DNA of 64,000 nucleotides from Rhabditoides inermis (Eukaryota > Nematoda > Chromadorea > Rhabditida > Rhabditidae). Of the stretch, positions 1-12,500 are shown one piece after another. The first letter of the stretch is position 1. The number at the start of each line of letters is the position of its first letter. A program made the translations under genes and the position numbers. The stretch is from NCBI GenBank assembly GCA_963966185.1, contig CAWZYM010000317.1:40276-104275 (forward strand), given 5' to 3'. The notes below the pieces were generated by a model. That model saw only the letters and a program-made list of their open reading frames with translations. It was not told the DNA's origin and searched no databases.

Positions 1-12
1 GCGCGCGGTCGC

Positions 13-225
13 GTGCCTTTCCTGTTATTCCCCCGACCCCTGAACAAGCGGCGGAAGACACTAGTATTCGATTTTGCTCTTCTCTACATTTACGGCTTCG
101 AGACTGGAGAGGAATCCTCGAAGACGATGACACTCTCGGAGACGTCTCTTCGCGATCGATCGTTGAAGCCCGGTTCTTCCGCAGCCGAGATCGAAACTTT
201 CCCAGAAGCCGCAAGCAGGGGATGA
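13..225 (+). pseudogene. Repeat-borne open reading frame tail (copy 1 of 3)
   Basis: An open frame ending in SSAAEIETFPEAASRG and a stop at about 223-225. Equivalent frames end in the same way at 44738-45022 (+) and, inverted, at 5859-6149 (-). The shared core includes YIYG.ETGEESSKTM and SETSLRDRSLK. Upstream parts differ in frame between copies, so only the last 50 or so codons are comparable. It could be the last exon of a host gene carried inside a repeat, or a chance open frame in a conserved repeat. No domain is recognised. Confidence 0.3.
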
Positions 226-914
226 AAAGCATTACCAACAACACGTGTGCATCCACGGGACCACCGAAACCCGTGTTGTTGGAACTCGCAGTAAGCATTG
301 TATTACTGTATTTTACCGTATCCCACCGTAATTTACGTAATCGATAATGTGTGCTACTTGATTCCAGATAAATTATCTGAATTCTGTACAAAACGAACAG
401 TGCAAATATGTACTACCACACAAGTCAATCTAAACGCTAATTGATAAACCGGTTTTTTTTGTTTCAATCGTGCGTAATTTGATCCAAAGGGATAAAAATG
501 AGGGAAAAAAATGAGGGCATGGTCTACAGGGAGGGGGCGTGGCCTGTGATGCGTGCTTGATCCGCGCGAGAGGCGAGAGACAGCGGGTCGTTGGCAGGAA
601 TGACAATCACTCGCTGTGCCAGCGTGCGAGTCGCGCGCCACTCGCAACACGTAGTCACTGATCATCAGTTTTGAACAAGGTTATTTCCAATATAGTTTTC
701 CTCGATCCACCAGAACCGCCTCTTCACTCTGGTCTGGCTGTGGCTCAAGACTCTTCTCATACCCGCTGTATACTGGTTCTGGAACAAGTATTGTTTACAG
801 TAATCCGGATTACTGTATCCTGGCTCCTGTTTGGCATAGAGGGGAGAGAAATATATAGAGAGAAAGTGAGTTTCATGTACACACACTCTGTGTCACTCTG
901 TGTCCGTCGTCTCG

Positions 915-1205
915 GATTCGTGCATCATGACTGGAGAGTCAGGGCGTCTCTCGCACGTCGTCCCACCTGCACTTCTTGTGTCTCTTTCAATTTCAACGTG
1001 TATTATATGTGACCAGCACTCTGCCAGTACCCTTGAATAAGGCGCAGTAGTACCTCATTTTGTTTTAGTTTTACCATTTTTAATTTTGTCACACAATCGT
1101 ATTTCGTATTATCACATATTTCGCCAGTGTCCATCCGCAATTTCTTGCATACTCTATCAAACATACATGCGATAAACTTATTATTATTATTACTTATTAT
1201 TTATT
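915..1205 (+). mobile_element. LINE 3' end-like fragment with ATT-rich tail
   Basis: A stretch ending in AAACTTATTATTATTATTACTTATT. It recurs at about 45700-45975 (same strand) and inverted at 36957-37240. The other LINE copy at 52715 ends with the same kind of tail, AAACTTATTATTATTATT on its coding strand. This fits a non-LTR retrotransposon 3' end that primes on an ATT repeat. No coding sequence remains in the fragment. Confidence 0.5.
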
Positions 1206-2505
1206 ACAGTCTCGATCACAAGCTTTGACCATTCGGCCGTGACATAGCGTGACATTGATTATATATCGTTATCTGATCAAACTAAAATTAAACCAACAAT
1301 ACCATTAAACTCAGCATGCTTGATTCGTACGGAATGCACATTTCAATCGCATTTTCATAATTTAAATTGACACCCGGGTGGACATGTGAGAAACGATTTT
1401 CAGTTAAAAAGTAGCGGCTGTTATAGATGTCATATTGAGTATAGATAAACGAACTTTCGGATTTTTACCTATCAATATATCGTTTATCTATATACAAAAT
1501 ATCACATTTAAGTTTATTTCGCTAATCGAGATATTTCGATGCAAAGTGGCTGTTTCATATTGACGTCCTTTGATCTATACACTTTTCACGGGCTTAATGA
1601 CGTCCGATCGGAATGAGATTTGCACCATTGAACTTCACATCTTCCACTCTATCTCATGAAATTGTTGTTTCACTATTACGCTTTCGTGATTTCCACTGTG
1701 TTTTCACACTCTAGTCTTGTTTCGAAAGCCCGGTGCGAGAGGGGAGGGGGCGGGGCGTAGAGGAGTCGCGTCTCTCTGGCTGTGCCCTGCCACAGGCGGG
1801 CGAGACTGCGACGCGATAACATATCTGACTTCCCCACTTCAACTTCATTAGTTAAAAAAATGCTCAATCTGGAATTGTTCTCAGTTTGTCACAAACATTT
1901 AGAGCTTCAAAATGAGGTCTCATAAGGACATAAGCAACTAACACCATGAAGTCCACGCTTTCAGACCAGTCTCGTTTGCGCGCAGCGTTATTTGAGAAAC
2001 CAGCAACGATTTTTGTTGCACTGTTTTTGTCTCGTTGATACAAGTAAAACGACAAGTAAATCTCTTTTTGCGAAGACATTTTTTGCGGTTTGGAAATGCT
2101 ATCTGTACACACCATTGCAAATTGGTTAGAGAATGTTGCATTTTAAACGTATTATTGTACTTCTTGAAAGAAAAAAAAACTATCGAAATGTGTGCCGAAC
2201 TGCATTGTCCCAGTCCCTCTGGCGGTCGCTCTTCTTTCCCTGCCTCCTTCTCATATCCGACATGGTTGTGGGTGTGTTTTCATAGATGGTTCAGTGGTAG
2301 AATGAATCGACGCGAAAACCTACAACCATCTTCTTATGAGCGATTTCGCTTTGTACGTGTCATGATCATGTTTGCGATTCCGAATAAACATTTGATTTGA
2401 TATTTGAAAACAATAATTTAAAAAAAAATTAATCTGATCTCACTCGTTTTCTTAGGTGGGGGCGCGATCATCTTCCGAGAAAGATAGGGAGAGAGGACGA
2501 GAGAG

Positions 2506-2511
2506 AGATAG

Positions 2512-2552
<41 letters not shown>
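2506..2552. repeat. GA microsatellite
   Basis: A run of alternating GA. Similar runs sit at the same relative place in the duplicated blocks at about 16220-16290 and 47300-47346, with different lengths in each copy. Confidence 0.9.
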
Positions 2553-2555
<3 letters not shown>

Positions 2556-3113
2556 GGTGTCACTTTATACTGAGAGTGGAGGTGTCACTTTATACTAATG
2601 CGGGGTCTGGATGCGATGAAGCAGTGTTCTATAATTGTCATACCACTCACACAACAGCCCGCGGATACTGTATTATACCATTGTCATCTTCATGGAAGTC
2701 AAAAGTCAGAAGTCAAACGTCGCTCGCTTAGCCCCGCCTACCGTTACCCCGCCCAAACAGAGGAGGAGAAACTGGCACTCGACTCACACCAGCTCGCCAA
2801 CTACCGATATGTCACTCCGAAGATTCTGTATTGAAGGAAAATTGGATACTGTATTAAAAATCATAGATTGATTTAACGCGTTTTCATAATTTTAAGATCG
2901 TACGACGTTGAAACTGTGCATTGTTCGCCATTATGCTCCGCCCCTCGCCTCTCCCTCGCTCCTCCCGCCGCGCACTATCGATCGATTCTCTTTCTCGATG
3001 TGTTATCGCTCTCCTCCATAACTTTTTCTTCTATTCAACTCACGTTTGAAGTATATGTCTGAAACATGAATGGGCTAGCTCATTAATATTCCACTTTCAG
3101 CCATTTTTGCTCA

Positions 3114-6100
3114 ATGGATGATCCAGAGTATTACCTCGATTTCCACGCCCAGCTCAATGAGCAGCGACGGTGAGTGGAGTGATGTGTTGTTGTGTATTCA
3201 TGTATATATGTACTCATTTCAGTGCGGGTGACATGTGTGATGTGAAGATCATCTCCCGAGGCAACGACACCGGCAAGGGAAACGAGGTGAGCGAGTGTGT
3301 GAACAGTGGTTGTTTGTATTTCGCTGCCAATTAGAGAGGCCAATTTCTCCTTTGGCTTGAGATAGGGCCAGAATTTTCATGAAGCGATATCCGAAGGTGA
3401 TGTTAGCAACAATGTGGACTCATCCAAATGTTAGTTAGATTCGCACCGTTCCGTAGGCCTTATCATTGATTGCAGGCATCTTTATATTTCTTCTCTGAAA
3501 GAAGTTATGAGATCCCGCGTGCGCACTAGGCGAAAGGCCAGCCTGTGGGTGTCGTGTGAAGTAACTCTGACTCTCTGCCGAAAGCGTGCTCTCGCATTTT
3601 CTGCGTCTCCCATAGTTTTCAGTAAGCTACTTTCCCCCCATGAGAAGGCTACATTCCCGCTAAAATGAAAGTTACTTGTCTGCAGCAAGAAGGTTTCATT
3701 TTGACCCACAAGTAGGTTTCATTCACCAGGAAAGAAGGTTTCGTTTGACAGGAAAGTAACCTGCATCTGACTGCTCATTTGAACCGAATGTGACCTACTC
3801 GGAGCGTAGAGTGGCAATGCCGCTAGCGCATGTGAAACAAAATCCGGTAAAATCGAAATCAAAAATAATCGAAATCTATGTAAATCACGTTGTTATGATT
3901 ATGATAACTGATCGATGCGAAGTTTCCCGATCACTACTTTTTGATTTGTGTTTCGGGTTTTTCAAACTACCTCAAACTTGGGTAACTGAACCGACGTGCC
4001 TTAGCAGACATGATAGATAATACCTAGCAGCATGTGATTGCTCGCGGGCAACATAAAATTGGTCGCGAGCCCAATCACATACAGCCAAGATATGAGATGG
4101 GTCGCAATACATAAATATGCTAATTGACTATCCAGCCCATACGGGAGTTTCCATGATACCTATTAGTGAAGGACGCGTGTTCTTAGATGTGCGTTCTCAA
4201 CGCGAGTGCATCCGTGGCATTCATGGTACATTGGTAAGTGTGTAAGCTCATTACGCTACCATTCCAATCTAGGTCGCTGGTTCGAGTCCAGTCTGCGGCA
4301 GAACTTTTGCCGTGCAAAATTTCGAATTTGAAAACCGTAACTAAACGTAAACGTACGTTTCAAAGAAAACTGACTGGAAACGTAGGAACTTCACAACATA
4401 ATTCGACTGAGCGACTGTTACGTTCTGATGGCATGTTCTGTTCACCATCCTAACCACCCCATGATTTTGGAAATTACCCCAAACTCAGGTAATTGAACCG
4501 ACGCCGCTCTATAGAGTTCAAAGATAATACCTAGTGGCATGTGATCTATTCCGGGCTACTAAGAAAATTTCAAACTTCTATAATTATCTACAACGGTGAA
4601 AGCAGGCGTGAGTAAAAAAACATGTCAACAATCCAGGCCATCCGGGAATTTCTATGATTTCTATGATACATTAGCGTATGAAGAGTCTCAAGATGTATGC
4701 GTTCTCAACGAGCATTAAAATGTGGCACTCTTGGTATAGTGGTGTGCGTGCTAGATCTCCAAGACACAGACCGTATCGAGGTTCATGGTTTGATTCCGGT
4801 CTCAGGCATAAGTTTTGCCATCCAACATTTCGACTTTTGAACACGTAATCATACGTTTCTAAAACTGAAAAGAAACGTATGAATCCCATAACGTATACTA
4901 AAGAATGTGGTTGTTACATACGTATCATTAGTTGTGATCAATTCCATAATTCAACACTTGAATTTTGAAATTACCCCAAACTTGGGTAACTAAACCGACA
5001 ACACCGTTGACAATTTTCTATATGCACCAGCAGCATGCAAGGTGTCACGGGTTTTCGAAAAATTCAATTTATAGGTACACTTAACAGGTACAATCGTAAT
5101 CTATCGAGCATAGCTAATTTCAAGTGCAATTAGTTTTAGATTTCGTGTTGCTACGTTTTTCTCACTTTTCTCACTTTCAGAGGAGGGTTACCTTCCTGTC
5201 AAAAGTATACTACATTCCGGCTAGCGAGTGTGAGAGGGACACACTGTGGGGAAAGTAACATTCATCGACCGGAGAGTAGACTACTTTTGGCCAGTTGAGG
5301 GGAAGGTAGCATACCGAAAAATTTGGGAGGTGCCGTCCGAACTTGCACTTTGTGTGTAGCCCGCCCCCCCCCAATGCCAGCGTCTAATTCGCGCCGGGTT
5401 TGCATTGTTTTGGGCTCGCCTACTATAACCAGGAGGAAGAACGGAGTAGGCGCGACTCCGGCTAGTATTGAGAAAATATGTGGGAGGAAAACGTTTTGTG
5501 AAACGTAACGGCGATTCGAATCGTAACGTGTGATCTGTGGTACATGAGAGTAAGAAGAGAAAGAAGGGCCGAGATAGAGAGAAGGGCAGAGAGAGAGAGG
5601 GAGAACAGTGAAAGAGAGAAAAAGAAGAGTGAGAGAAAGAGAGAACATAGGAAGAGAGAAAGAACAGAGGGGAAGAGATATATTAGTTTTTTGACATAAT
5701 CCAGATCAGAATATTTATCTCGAATCAAATAGCACATTACAATTATGTAAATTACGGCACGGTTACGCTAAAATACAGTAATGCAACGCCTACTGCGAGT
5801 CCCAATAACACGGATTTCGGTAGTCCCGTGGATGCGTGCGTGCTGTTGGTGGTGCTTGTCATCCCCTGCTTGCGGCTTCTGGGGAAGTTTCGATCTCGGC
5901 AGCGGAAGATACGGGCTTCAACGATCGATCGCGAAGAGACGTTTCCGAGACTTTCATCGTCTTCGAGGATTCCTCTCCAGTCTCAATGCCGTAGATGTAG
6001 AGAGTAGCGAACTCGAGTACCAGTCCGGTTAGTGTCCTCCGCCGCACAGCATTGTTCAGGGGTCGGGGGAATAACAGGGGAAGGAAGGCACGCGACCGCG

Positions 6101-8955
6101 CGTTAGCAGAGAAAGGAAAGGAATCCAGATAATCCAGATGAATAGTCATAATTCAGCACATATTAAAATTTTCTATGAATATTAACAAATGTGCATATAT
6201 TTTCTTTTAAAAGTACTTGCTCTAAGCGATTCACTTTGTCTTAACCTATTGCATCAAAAGCACATGCATAAAACGTTTACAAATACTAACACAAACCTGC
6301 GCATACCGGACTGTTGAAGTAACATTTGAAATATAAGAATACAAATTAATAACGTCAATATTGAGAGAGAGAGAGAGAGAGAGAGGCGGCAGGTTTTTTT
6401 GTTAGTATTTGTAAACGTTTTATGCATGTGCATTTGTTGCAATGGGTTAAGACAAAGTGAATCTCTTTACGCAAGTACTTTTAAAAAGAAATTTCATATT
6501 GTTTCAGTTCATGGCTCACATGAATGTTCTGTCGGCGGCGTCTCCGCATTTCAAGCGCGTCTTCAACTCGAATTTCAAGGAGGCCATCGTTGGAGAGGTC
6601 GAGCTGGTCAGTTATAGTTTATTATAGTGTAAATTAATGTGATGGTCATGTTAAAGGACATGGACACTGATATTGTGGAGTTCCTTCTGGAGTACATGTA
6701 CACCTCCAAAGCTGAGATAGGCAAGTTTATAGCAATTTGTACATTGTGATGTTCTTTTTCAGACGAGTCGATCGCGTCTCGCCTTCTCCCAGAGGCTGGT
6801 TATCTTCAGCTGGATAGACTGAAGGAGCGATGTGCCAAGTGAGTGATTCGAGACAGGTCGAGAGGTCAATGGGTGTTGCAGGTTCCTACTGGCTAGTGTG
6901 ACTCCTTCGAACTGCATTGAGATGTGGTCGTTCGCCCGTCTCTATACCTGCGAAGAGATTAAGGATCACGCATGGAAGATGATGTGCCGCAACTTCGAGT
7001 GAGTATAGTTCATTCATTCGACTACTATTTATGTTTGAGCTCCCTGATCGATACTCTCCAGTTCTTCGGTCTCGACATAAATGATCTGCTTGCTCTTCTA
7101 GCGGGTAAATACGATATTAACAGAAGAGTGTTCATTTCCATTTCGCCTTCCAGACGAGTCTCTCCGCTGTCGGGAGTCGAGTGTGTTTTCTGGAGTGTGC
7201 AACTGGGTGCGGGCCGATCCGGAAAACAGAAAGCAGCACATGAAAGAGTGAGTCTCATCTCCTTATTCAATCTCAGTCGTCACAGGCTCTTCTCGCTTGT
7301 TCGCCTCTCGTGTCTGAAGAAGGACTATCTGGTGGACACTGTTGGCAAGGAACCTCTAGTCACTGAGGACAAGGAGTGCTATCGAATATACAACCACTGT
7401 CTTGAGGTAGTTTATTATTCTCATTCAGTCGCTTTATTCTATTATTTGTGATGATAATGGGTGTATTTTGAAGGATATTGTGGTGAGGGGGCCGCGTCCG
7501 TCTCGCGACCGTGGAATGAAGATGACTTGGAAGGCGAGCGGTGGATGGACGGATGGACCACAGCTGGGTGTGCGCATGTGAGATTGGATTGTGCACCCTT
7601 GTACATATCGTGTATCCTCCCAGGAATTCTTGCTCGGCCGTTGTATTCGACGACAATATCTACTGTGCCAGCAGAGAGAATCGAATGGCTGTTCTCTCGC
7701 AAGGTGTGTATGTATAATAGATACATATTTATTATGTAAGTGAACCTGGGGACGATGAAAAGGCGGGTTGATATTATATAAAAAAGATAACATATACTGT
7801 GTTCAGTAACTATACTATATTCTATACTCATTTTCTCAGGCGACTGGCGTCTGTTCGCTTCTCCGACTACTGGTGTCTCCTGGAATCTCTGTGTTGTCTC
7901 TGATTTCATGTATGCGATCGGAGACGTCTCTGGAAAGTGAGTGATTCACTCGTACACTCTTTCAATCTATTCCAGTCGCAATGTGTACAAGTTCGAGAAG
8001 GGATCGGAGACGTGGACACTCGTGCACAGTGCTCAAGGAAAGAAGTACGAACATTGGTATTTAAGTGTTTGATGGACACTTACAGTGGGAATATTGTCGC
8101 TGTTGCTTCATTCTATGACCGAATCTGTGTGGCAGACGGGAGTACCAGGACTATGGAGACATTCATCCCGAATAATGCTGGTATGCAACTCCTTCATTTA
8201 CATTTAGTTCATTCCATGAAATAGCATCTGGATTCGTTCGTCTGTGCGCGTTTCCTTCTGATCTGGCTCACGGATTCTCGCTTTGCGTGGTGGATGGACG
8301 TCTGATGACTGTCGGAGAATGGACGGGGTCTGTTCGCACCAACCAGGTATGAGACAATTTAGCTTGCACGATCTTTGGTGCGAATCCCGGCCTCATTTTT
8401 TTGTGTCTCTTCACGATCAAACGATAGTCAACCAGAACTTTTTTCATTAAAAATACTATAGCTGTTTCCCAAACCCTGTTTCTTGTAGGTGTACGTATGG
8501 AATCCGCAGACTGATTCTTGGAATGCGGGAACGCCGATCGGAGAGGTATGAAGAACCTTCGGTTGATAGTAACTGGTCTCCGTAGTACCGCATTGTACAT
8601 CTACTACCTCTCTTATAGTCTCGTAGTTACATTGGCGCGGCGGTGTGCGATGGTCGACTCGTGATCGCCGGTGGATTAAACGGAGAAGGAAAGCAAGATG
8701 TTCAGGTCAATACATTGTTTCGAAAGCAAATTAGCGCGAAAGAACGAACTTTGTTTAGATGCTGGTGGATGGCGAATGGAAGCAGCTGCCGTCTCTCCAA
8801 AACGGGCGGACAGAGTGCGGAGTGGCTGTTCTTGACAATGTGAATAAAGGGAATAGAGAATATGGCTAATACATATATTGTCACAGGTGCTGTACGCGAT
8901 TGGCGGATTGCCAGTGGCTACTTCCGTGGAGATGCTCCGCTTCGAGGAGGAGTGA
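3114..8955 (+). CDS. BTB-BACK-kelch protein, copy A (intact)
   Basis: Nineteen exons join in frame to a predicted 542 aa: 3114-3169, 3223-3286, 6508-6606, 6657-6720, 6763-6838, 6882-6998, 7040-7104, 7154-7247, 7286-7406, 7474-7577, 7624-7703, 7840-7936, 7976-8056, 8086-8180, 8225-8346, 8489-8545, 8619-8705, 8759-8839, 8887-8955. The start MDDPEYYLDF is conserved in copy C. Residues about 15-110 form a BTB fold ([30 protein letters not shown]), about 115-250 a BACK domain (FSGVCNWV), and about 265-540 kelch repeats with blades such as VVFDDNIYCAS and LYAIGGLPVATSVEML. Proteins of this class usually act as substrate adaptors of cullin-3 ubiquitin ligases; that role is inferred from family. Intron 4 is GC-AG, intron 13 is only 29 nt, and intron 2 is enlarged to 3.2 kb by repeats. 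No frameshift or stop is present, unlike copies B and C. Confidence 0.88.
3965..5030. repeat. Tandem SINE-like units with tRNA-type B boxes
   Basis: A motif close to ACCCCAAACTTGGGTAACTG followed by AACCGAC recurs at about 3967, 4472 and 4974, giving a period near 502 bp. Two units carry a tRNA-like segment: one with B box GGTTCGAGTCC at 4279-4289, and one with GGTTTGATTCC at 4787-4797. Between the units the sequence has diverged. The best reading is a degenerate tandem of a tRNA-derived element, not functional tRNA genes, because no cloverleaf closes. Confidence 0.5.
5770..6120 (-). repeat. Inverted copy of the far-upstream flank (positions 1-350)
   Basis: The reverse complement matches the start of the window, including the frame ending in PEAASRG. 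It lies inside intron 2 of the gene whose own upstream flank carries the same sequence, so a transcript of this intron could pair with transcripts from the flank. Confidence 0.75.
6178..6500. mobile_element. Foldback (hairpin) element, copy 1
   Basis: Two arms of about 100 bp are inverted repeats of each other around a GA-rich centre. The left arm reads AAAAGTACTTGC ... CATGCATAAAACG ... ACAAACCTGC; the right arm is its complement and ends in GCAAGTACTTTTAAAAAG. A second copy lies at 11060-11338. Both copies end a few bases before a coding exon and so lie against, or help to form, its acceptor. Confidence 0.7.
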
Positions 8956-9369
8956 AAGGAGGAAGAGGGCAAGGGAGAACCGAACTGTACAATAGGGAGG
9001 ACCACAAAATCAACATGACGTGTTTTTTTTTTATCTTTTCGATGATATATCCTAAATACAATTTAATGATTTGATAGAAATTGAAAAATTTATGTTCCGT
9101 TTCACTGATTTTTTTAGAATATATTTTTTATCTCTTGAAGACTTGAAGAGTATGTATGGATGACGGAATTGCTAAGAGGGTTCTTAGCTACCCGATAGAC
9201 CTAAAAAGTTTAAAAAAAAAACAAGTTCCAATGTCGACGGTCTTCTAACTTCACTTGGTGGAGCTGTAAGCGGTTAAAAAAGTTCGTGGGAAGAGAGTGC
9301 AGAACAGAATCCATTCCCGACACTGGGCGTATCTACAGCAAGAGAAGAGAGATGGTATGAAACGCACGG

Positions 9370-9414
<45 letters not shown>

Positions 9415-9592
9415 CTGAAATCTCTTTGTGTCCTAGTTCCCATGCACCCTCATTTCGTTCGTAGACTCGAGAGCTATAGGGATACACCTATTTACGTGGA
9501 AAACATGATGCTTCGTGAGGTGATTACAACGTGACTACTCGTCATTTCATTCATCATGTCTTTCTTCCATCGTCCATCGTCATTTCGTCGCC
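8956..9592. other. Intergenic: no gene seen, CT microsatellite
   Basis: AT-rich 3' flank of copy A. About 9250-9365 resembles sequence downstream of copies B and C (around 34905-35010 and 51410-51510), so the duplication extends past the gene here too. A CT run occupies about 9370-9411. The GATA-type minus-strand exon seen downstream of copies B and C (MIYGDSAEE) is not found. Confidence 0.6.
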
Positions 9593-12500
9593 ATGGCTCG
9601 TCTCGTGTGGCGGTGAGTTCATTTCCCGCCCTCTCCTCTCTCTCCCGGTCTGTCTCCTCTCCTTTCTCGAATGGTTATCGCTACAATATTGTCTACGTGA
9701 TTCCTTCTTTCAGGCTTCTGCTTCTTCTTTTGATGTGTCGATCCACTCTCGGCGGAACAAATACGAAAACCACCTTCATCAAACAGCTTTCGTCCTTTAG
9801 TGAGCGTTCAAACTCATGTCTTTGTAGTGTCTTATTTAGTTTTCAATACAATGCTCTTTTTTGTGGTTTGCTAAGTGTAATAAGTGCGTGAGGGAAAGGG
9901 ACCATAACTTGCAGAGTGTAGCAGGTACAAGTGGGACGTTCGTCGGGTTTCGGAGCTGGGGCAGAGTACGGAGTGGCAGGACAGACTGATGGCAGCGGCG
10001 GCGGGAGCAGCCGCCACAGACAACGTGGAGAAGCCATCCGAAGAGACGCTCAGAGGAGTTCTGCAGGTGTGCCCAGTTCTGGCTGGAGTGATCGATTGAG
10101 ATAGCGGTGTGTGGTTCAACCAGTCAACTAGTGCCTGGTCGCGAAGAAATAACGTCAATAAAGTGGTTTCGCGCGCGGACTGGTCTCGGCGAGTGATCGT
10201 CATTCCACCACCACACCACGCGTTGTCGGAAATCACTCCGAGTGAAGTGAATGTCTCGGTTCGAGAAACTCGAAAGTGGAAGTCGCGGGACAGATATGCC
10301 CGGAATGACGCTCGCCGTTGGACTTGTTACATATCTCATTTTTCGCATTTCGGGAATCCCAAACTAACGTTCGGCGTTGTCTCGTCTCGAAATGACGACA
10401 CGCGTAATCGCGGTCGCGCCCTGGTCAGGCATCAGACTCAATTATTTGAAACTATTTTACAAACATTCCAATCAATATGGATATCAGATACGTAAAACAC
10501 GTTGAACTCATTAGAGAGGGCGCGCTCTCTGCCGAAAGCGTACTCTCTCGCGTTTTCTGCCCGTGTTCTCCAACTAGCACTTTGAGTGTAGTTCGCCCCG
10601 CCGCCGCCAGCGTCTCATTCGCGCCGGGTTTGCGTTGTTTTGGGTCCGCCAACTATAACCAGGAGAAAGAGCGCAGTAGGCGCGACTCCGAACGGTAGTG
10701 AGAAAATATGTGGGGAAAAACGTTTTTGTGAAACGTAACGGCGATCCGAAACGTAACGTGTGATCTGTGGCACATGAGAGTAAGAAGAGAGAGAACAGCC
10801 CGAGAGTTTGTGGTAGTATTTGTAAACGTTGATAGAAGAGCAGAAAATATAACGAGAGAGAGAGAAGGGCAGAAAGTGAGAGAGTGAGAGAGAGAACAGT
10901 GAGAGAGAGAAAAGGAACAGTGAAAGAGAGAGAGAGAAGGGACGAAGAGAAGGAGAGAACAGAGTGAGTGAGAGATATTAGTTTTTGATAAAATCCATAT
11001 GAATAGTCATAATTCAGCACATATTCAAAATTTCTATGAAATTTAACAAAAGTACATATATAGTTTTTTAAAAGTACTTGCGTAAACAAATGAACTTTGT
11101 CTTGTCCCAATGCAGCAAAAGCACATGCATAAACCGTTTACAAATACTAAACCTGCGCATTCGAGAAAGTTCTGTTGATACTAACCAGTGAACACAAATA
11201 TAAGAGATAAGAGAGAAAGAGAGGAGAGAGAGGTGCAGGTTTGTGTTAGTATTTATAAACGGTTTATGCATGTGATTTTGCTACATTTGGACAAGACAAA
11301 GTTCATTTGTTTACGCAAGTACTTTTTAAAGAAAATTTAGAACTTGTTTGGTATCAACAATGCAACGTCGTTTGATGTCTTGATTCGGGAAATTGAAGAA
11401 AAGACTCGTGTAAGAATTTGTTTACTGAACGAACATTACAGTATTTATCAGCAATCGTTTGTACCATCTGTACTGTTTGGTTTGCTAACCTGTGTTAGTT
11501 GTATTGCAGTTATTGCATACATAATATACATCGCAAAGAGCAAGGCAGCACAGGTTCACTTTCAACACACTTTCATATGTATTTACTATTTTTTAGACAT
11601 TGAGGACAGTTGTATTGTCTCCTTCCAAAATGGTTGTCATCCCATTACTGAAGAAAGATCGTTCGCTTCAAATCTTCCTCTTGAAGGTAACTTATGTAGT
11701 TATCTTTCAGTCATTGAAACTGAATCTCGTTCTAGATTGCGATAGGTTTGCTATCGATGCTGATACTGGCTTGTATTGTTTTATCAATCTTCTGTTTGAG
11801 TGCTTTTCTTCATACTCACAGCAAAATGTCCACGAATTTATCCAGAGACATCAACTATCAACTCAAAAGTTTGTTGATCGAACATTTTAACATTTTAGTT
11901 GTCCTTATAGACATCTACAACGAGATTAAAGAATTCATGTGCGTTATTCGAGATTCTGTTGAGAATCCAAAAGCGAACATGATATCTGCTCTCAACAATG
12001 AATTCGGCAAACAGGTTTATCAAAAGTGATAACAATTTTATAAACAGTTTTTAGTTAGATGAAATTAACAAAACTGTAATAAGAAACACTAATCCGGATG
12101 AAATTGAGGTGAAAACTAATTACAATAATTATGATAACTGTTTTTTTACTATTGCAGAACAATCTTATTGCTCATATTACTAAGGTATCAGTGGTTCCAA
12201 TGAGGGGTATAACAGACACTATCAAGTCAGCAGAGGTAATTTTTTTACATGCATGTATAAAAATATATACGCCCGCGCGAAATTCAAAAAAAAAACACAT
12301 GAAGTTGTAATTTTAACGCACCCATTACAGACATTTGTCCAAAACATGCCAAACGTTTTGAAAGCCGTTGTGAGAATTCGTGAATTCTTCCAGACTACCT
12401 TTCAAGATTACTTTCTGGATCCGCTAACCAATCCGGTCAGTTACTTATAGGGTTTTCCGGATATTGAAACAAGGTGAATTCCAGGAAAATGTGTATAATG

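Larger units (their letters stand above)
1..3113. repeat. 5' flanking block of BTB-kelch copy A (segmentally duplicated)
   Basis: This block matches 44784-47891 almost base for base in the same orientation, and both copies run directly into the first exon of a BTB-kelch gene. It is therefore the flank of a segmental duplication. Parts recur elsewhere: about 1-350 inverted at 5770-6120, and parts of about 540-2870 in a shortened copy at 15020-16710. It contains a LINE 3' end-like stretch (915-1205), a GA microsatellite (about 2506-2551), and no complete gene that I can support. The promoter of copy A must lie here or just downstream, but no core element is clear. Confidence 0.85.
3315..6500. 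repeat. Repeat cluster inserted in intron 2 of copy A
   Basis: The same intron in copy C is 61 nt (48063-48123) and starts with the same bases up to the GTGGTTGT motif. Everything between about 3315 and 6500 is therefore extra. It contains tandem tRNA-like units (about 3965-5030), a unit at about 5320-5520 that recurs at about 10560-10750, an inverted copy of the gene's own far-upstream flank (5770-6120), and a foldback element (6178-6500) that stops just before the exon 3 acceptor. Confidence 0.75.

Noticed and set aside
2280..2320. tRNA-Gly-like start GGTTCAGTGGTAGAATG (also near 15806 and 47070)
   Set aside because: Only the D-arm half is present, with no B box or acceptor stem at the right distance; a tRNA-derived scrap in the duplicated flank.
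10109..10495. 128-codon plus-strand frame
   Set aside because: It overlaps the intron of the gene model at 9593-13284, has overlapping open frames on the other strand, and no domain.
11407..11440. 32-nt intron in the exon 11341-11553 (GTAAGA ... TTACAG)
   Set aside because: Removing it breaks the frame before the first membrane segment, whereas reading through keeps a good membrane span.
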